From Mallotus nudiflorus (taxonomy: Eukaryota > Streptophyta > Magnoliopsida > Malpighiales > Euphorbiaceae), in contig CANTUR010000145.1 of the NCBI GenBank assembly GCA_947683625.1, positions 2,435,501 to 2,499,500 on the forward strand: 64,000 nucleotides of DNA, read 5' to 3'. Below the pieces are notes generated by a model. That model saw only the letters and a list, made by a program, of their open reading frames with translations, had not been told where the DNA came from and ran no database searches. The translations under genes were made by a program, and so were the position numbers. Shown here one piece after another: positions 62,790-64,000 of the stretch. The first letter of the stretch is position 1. Each line of letters opens with the position of its first letter.

Positions 62790-64000
62790 ACTAAGGAGCA
62801 TAGCCACTCGACAAATGAGAGATGAACAAAGTGAGAAAAGGGGACCACCCTCTGAGCCTAAGTATTTCTCAATGATCGATACCATACAAGTACTATAAGG
62901 GAAAGGTGAAAAGAACCCTAAATAGGGAGTTTAATAGAGAACCTGAGATTCGATGTGAGTAATTAGTTGAAGGAGCTGTTTAACCAGAGCCTTTACTTAA
63001 AATTCTATTAGTAAGGTGCACTTACTCTAATGGTGTACCTTTTGCATGATGGTTCAGTGAGGAAATGGGAATAGCGGCTTAAGCCATTAGGTGTAGGTGC
63101 TTTCCAGAGGTGGAATGAATCTTATAATTCTTCCTATTTAACCTAAAACCAATCAATCTAGCCATGAGTAGGTTGAAGAGAGCTCTAATAGGTCTTGGAG
63201 GATTTAACACACATATGTGGCAAACTATGAGGATGACTTGTGGCTAGGGGTGAAAGGCCAACTGAGATCAGATATAGCTGGTTTTCTCCAAAATCTATTT
63301 TAGTAGAGCATATGATGTCGATGGCTTGGGGTAGAGCACTTAATAGGCTAGGGTGGCCCCATTTTGCCTTACTAACCTTAGGGAAACTTTGAATATAGGC
63401 CTAGATCATTTTTATAGACAGACTTTTGGGGTGCTAAGATCCAAAGTCGAAAGGGAAATAACCTAGATAGTATGCTAAGGTCATTAAGTAATCACTTAGT
63501 GGAAAAGGAAGTGATCGAGTGATGACAACTAGGAGGTGGGCTTGGAAGTAACTATCCTTTGAAGAAAGTGTAATAGCTCACTAGTTTAGCTCCATGGCAT
63601 AAAAAATGTATCAGGGCTCAAGTGATTCACCGAAGCGATGAGACCTTGAAAGCTACTTTTTCAAGTGTCAATAGTGGGACGTTCTGTTAATTGGGGAAGG
63701 TTTTTAGTGACAAGACCTGGAGATATCATAAATAAGAATGCTGACATGAGTAATGAGAAATCCTATAAAAAACATGATTGCCTGCCAGTGGAAGGCTTTC
63801 TACATTTAGTCAATCTACACAGAGTGAATCAGTCCCTAAGGAACCCTCGAAAGGGCTGCCGTCCGATGGGTACATGAAAGTGATGAAGTTGCTTTAACTA
63901 TAGAACCATGCCTGTCTATTGGAGCGAATTGGATGATCGGGTCGAGGGCTACCCCCTCTTCCCCTCACTCTCCTTTCTTTAATATGAACCTTGAGTCATC
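62790..64000 (+). rRNA. rrn26: Mitochondrial 26S (LSU) rRNA, 5'-central part, decayed and cut by the window edge
   Basis: Plus-strand blocks follow LSU rRNA order: GGGGACCACCCTCTGAGCC, then AAGGGAAAGGTGAAAAGAAC (62899-62918), GTGTACCTTTTGCATGATGG (63034 on), an AGATATAGCTGGTTTTCTCC block (domain II), GTAATAGCTCACTAGTTTAG and ATGTATCAGGGCTCAAGTGA. The plant-mitochondrial insertion region follows (GGGTACATGAAAGTGATGAA, GATCGGGTCGAGGGCTACCC). Frequent C-to-T and G-to-A differences in universally conserved positions indicate a pseudogene. The 5' end (about 400 nt in bacterial numbering) is not recognisable before about 62790. The 3' half lies outside the window. The 70-codon frame at 63665-63877 is only a by-product. 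Confidence 0.9.

Larger units (their letters stand above)
11400..64000. other. Large decayed mitochondrial DNA block (NUMT) with plastid and transposon inserts
   Basis: From about 11.4 kb to the right edge the sequence changes from AT-rich repeat DNA to plant-mitochondrial-style DNA: purine/pyrimidine-balanced, GAAAG/CTTTC-rich, mostly unique. It carries recognisable but broken cox3, nad3, rps12 and 26S rRNA. A genuine mitochondrial genome would keep these intact. All show transition-type damage, which fits a nuclear copy. The left junction lies somewhere in 11.32-11.50 kb, just upstream of the MULE remnant. The block may be one transfer or several; gene order alone cannot separate these. Confidence 0.8.

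Noticed and set aside
63665..63877. 70-codon plus-strand protein gene
   Set aside because: It lies wholly inside the 26S rRNA sequence.
11400..64000. The window as a functional mitochondrial genome segment
   Set aside because: cox3, nad3, rps12 and 26S rRNA all carry stops, frameshifts or changes in universally conserved positions, and the left side is nuclear repeat DNA.

Overview
The window looks like plant nuclear DNA that has captured a large, decayed block of mitochondrial DNA (a NUMT). It is almost entirely non-functional. The only long recognisable genes are broken organelle genes and broken transposable elements. I found no intact gene, CRISPR array or bacterial-type operon, and no new biological system. 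An rpoC1 group II intron in the plastid-derived part argues against a grass donor. nad3-rps12, cox3, 26S rRNA and a plastid rpoB-rpoC1-rpoC2 block point to a flowering-plant mitochondrial source. I cannot name the species.

Positions 1 to about 11.3 kb are AT-rich nuclear repeat DNA. A minus-strand Ty3/gypsy gag-protease remnant fills 158-2420, with a primer-binding-site-like sequence at 3255-3272. Two related LTR-like sequences lie near 3.4 and 6.9 kb. A 186-bp near-perfect palindrome sits at 5121-5306, several short tandem repeats follow, and a minus-strand Mutator-like (MULE) transposase pseudogene occupies about 9.9-11.3 kb.

From about 11.4 kb to the right edge the base composition and content change to plant-mitochondrial type. 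In order: gypsy RT (12.7-13.3 kb, +); gypsy gag (14.8-15.25 kb, -); a colinear plastid segment with rpoB, rpoC1 (with its intron) and the 5' part of rpoC2 (about 16.4-23.4 kb, +); two LINE pieces (26.1-28.8 kb, -); gypsy RNase H (31.2-31.7 kb, -); cox3 (36.5-37.3 kb, -); an RT-like remnant (40.2-40.6 kb, -); copia RT (47.5-47.8 kb, +); a group-II/retron-type RT (48.2-49.2 kb, -); nad3-rps12 (52.4-53.2 kb, +); a third LINE piece (55.1-56.8 kb, -); and part of the 26S rRNA gene (about 62.8-64.0 kb, +), which runs off the edge.

The genes do not work together. Organelle genes, plastid insert and transposon pieces share the same damage, mostly C-to-T/G-to-A transitions that create TGA, TAG and TAA codons plus a few frameshifts. 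That is what long residence in methylated nuclear DNA produces. Plant mitochondrial genomes commonly carry plastid segments and gypsy/copia/LINE fragments, so many inserts may have been mitochondrial passengers before transfer. Long stretches between named features show mitochondrial-style unique DNA with no recognisable gene.
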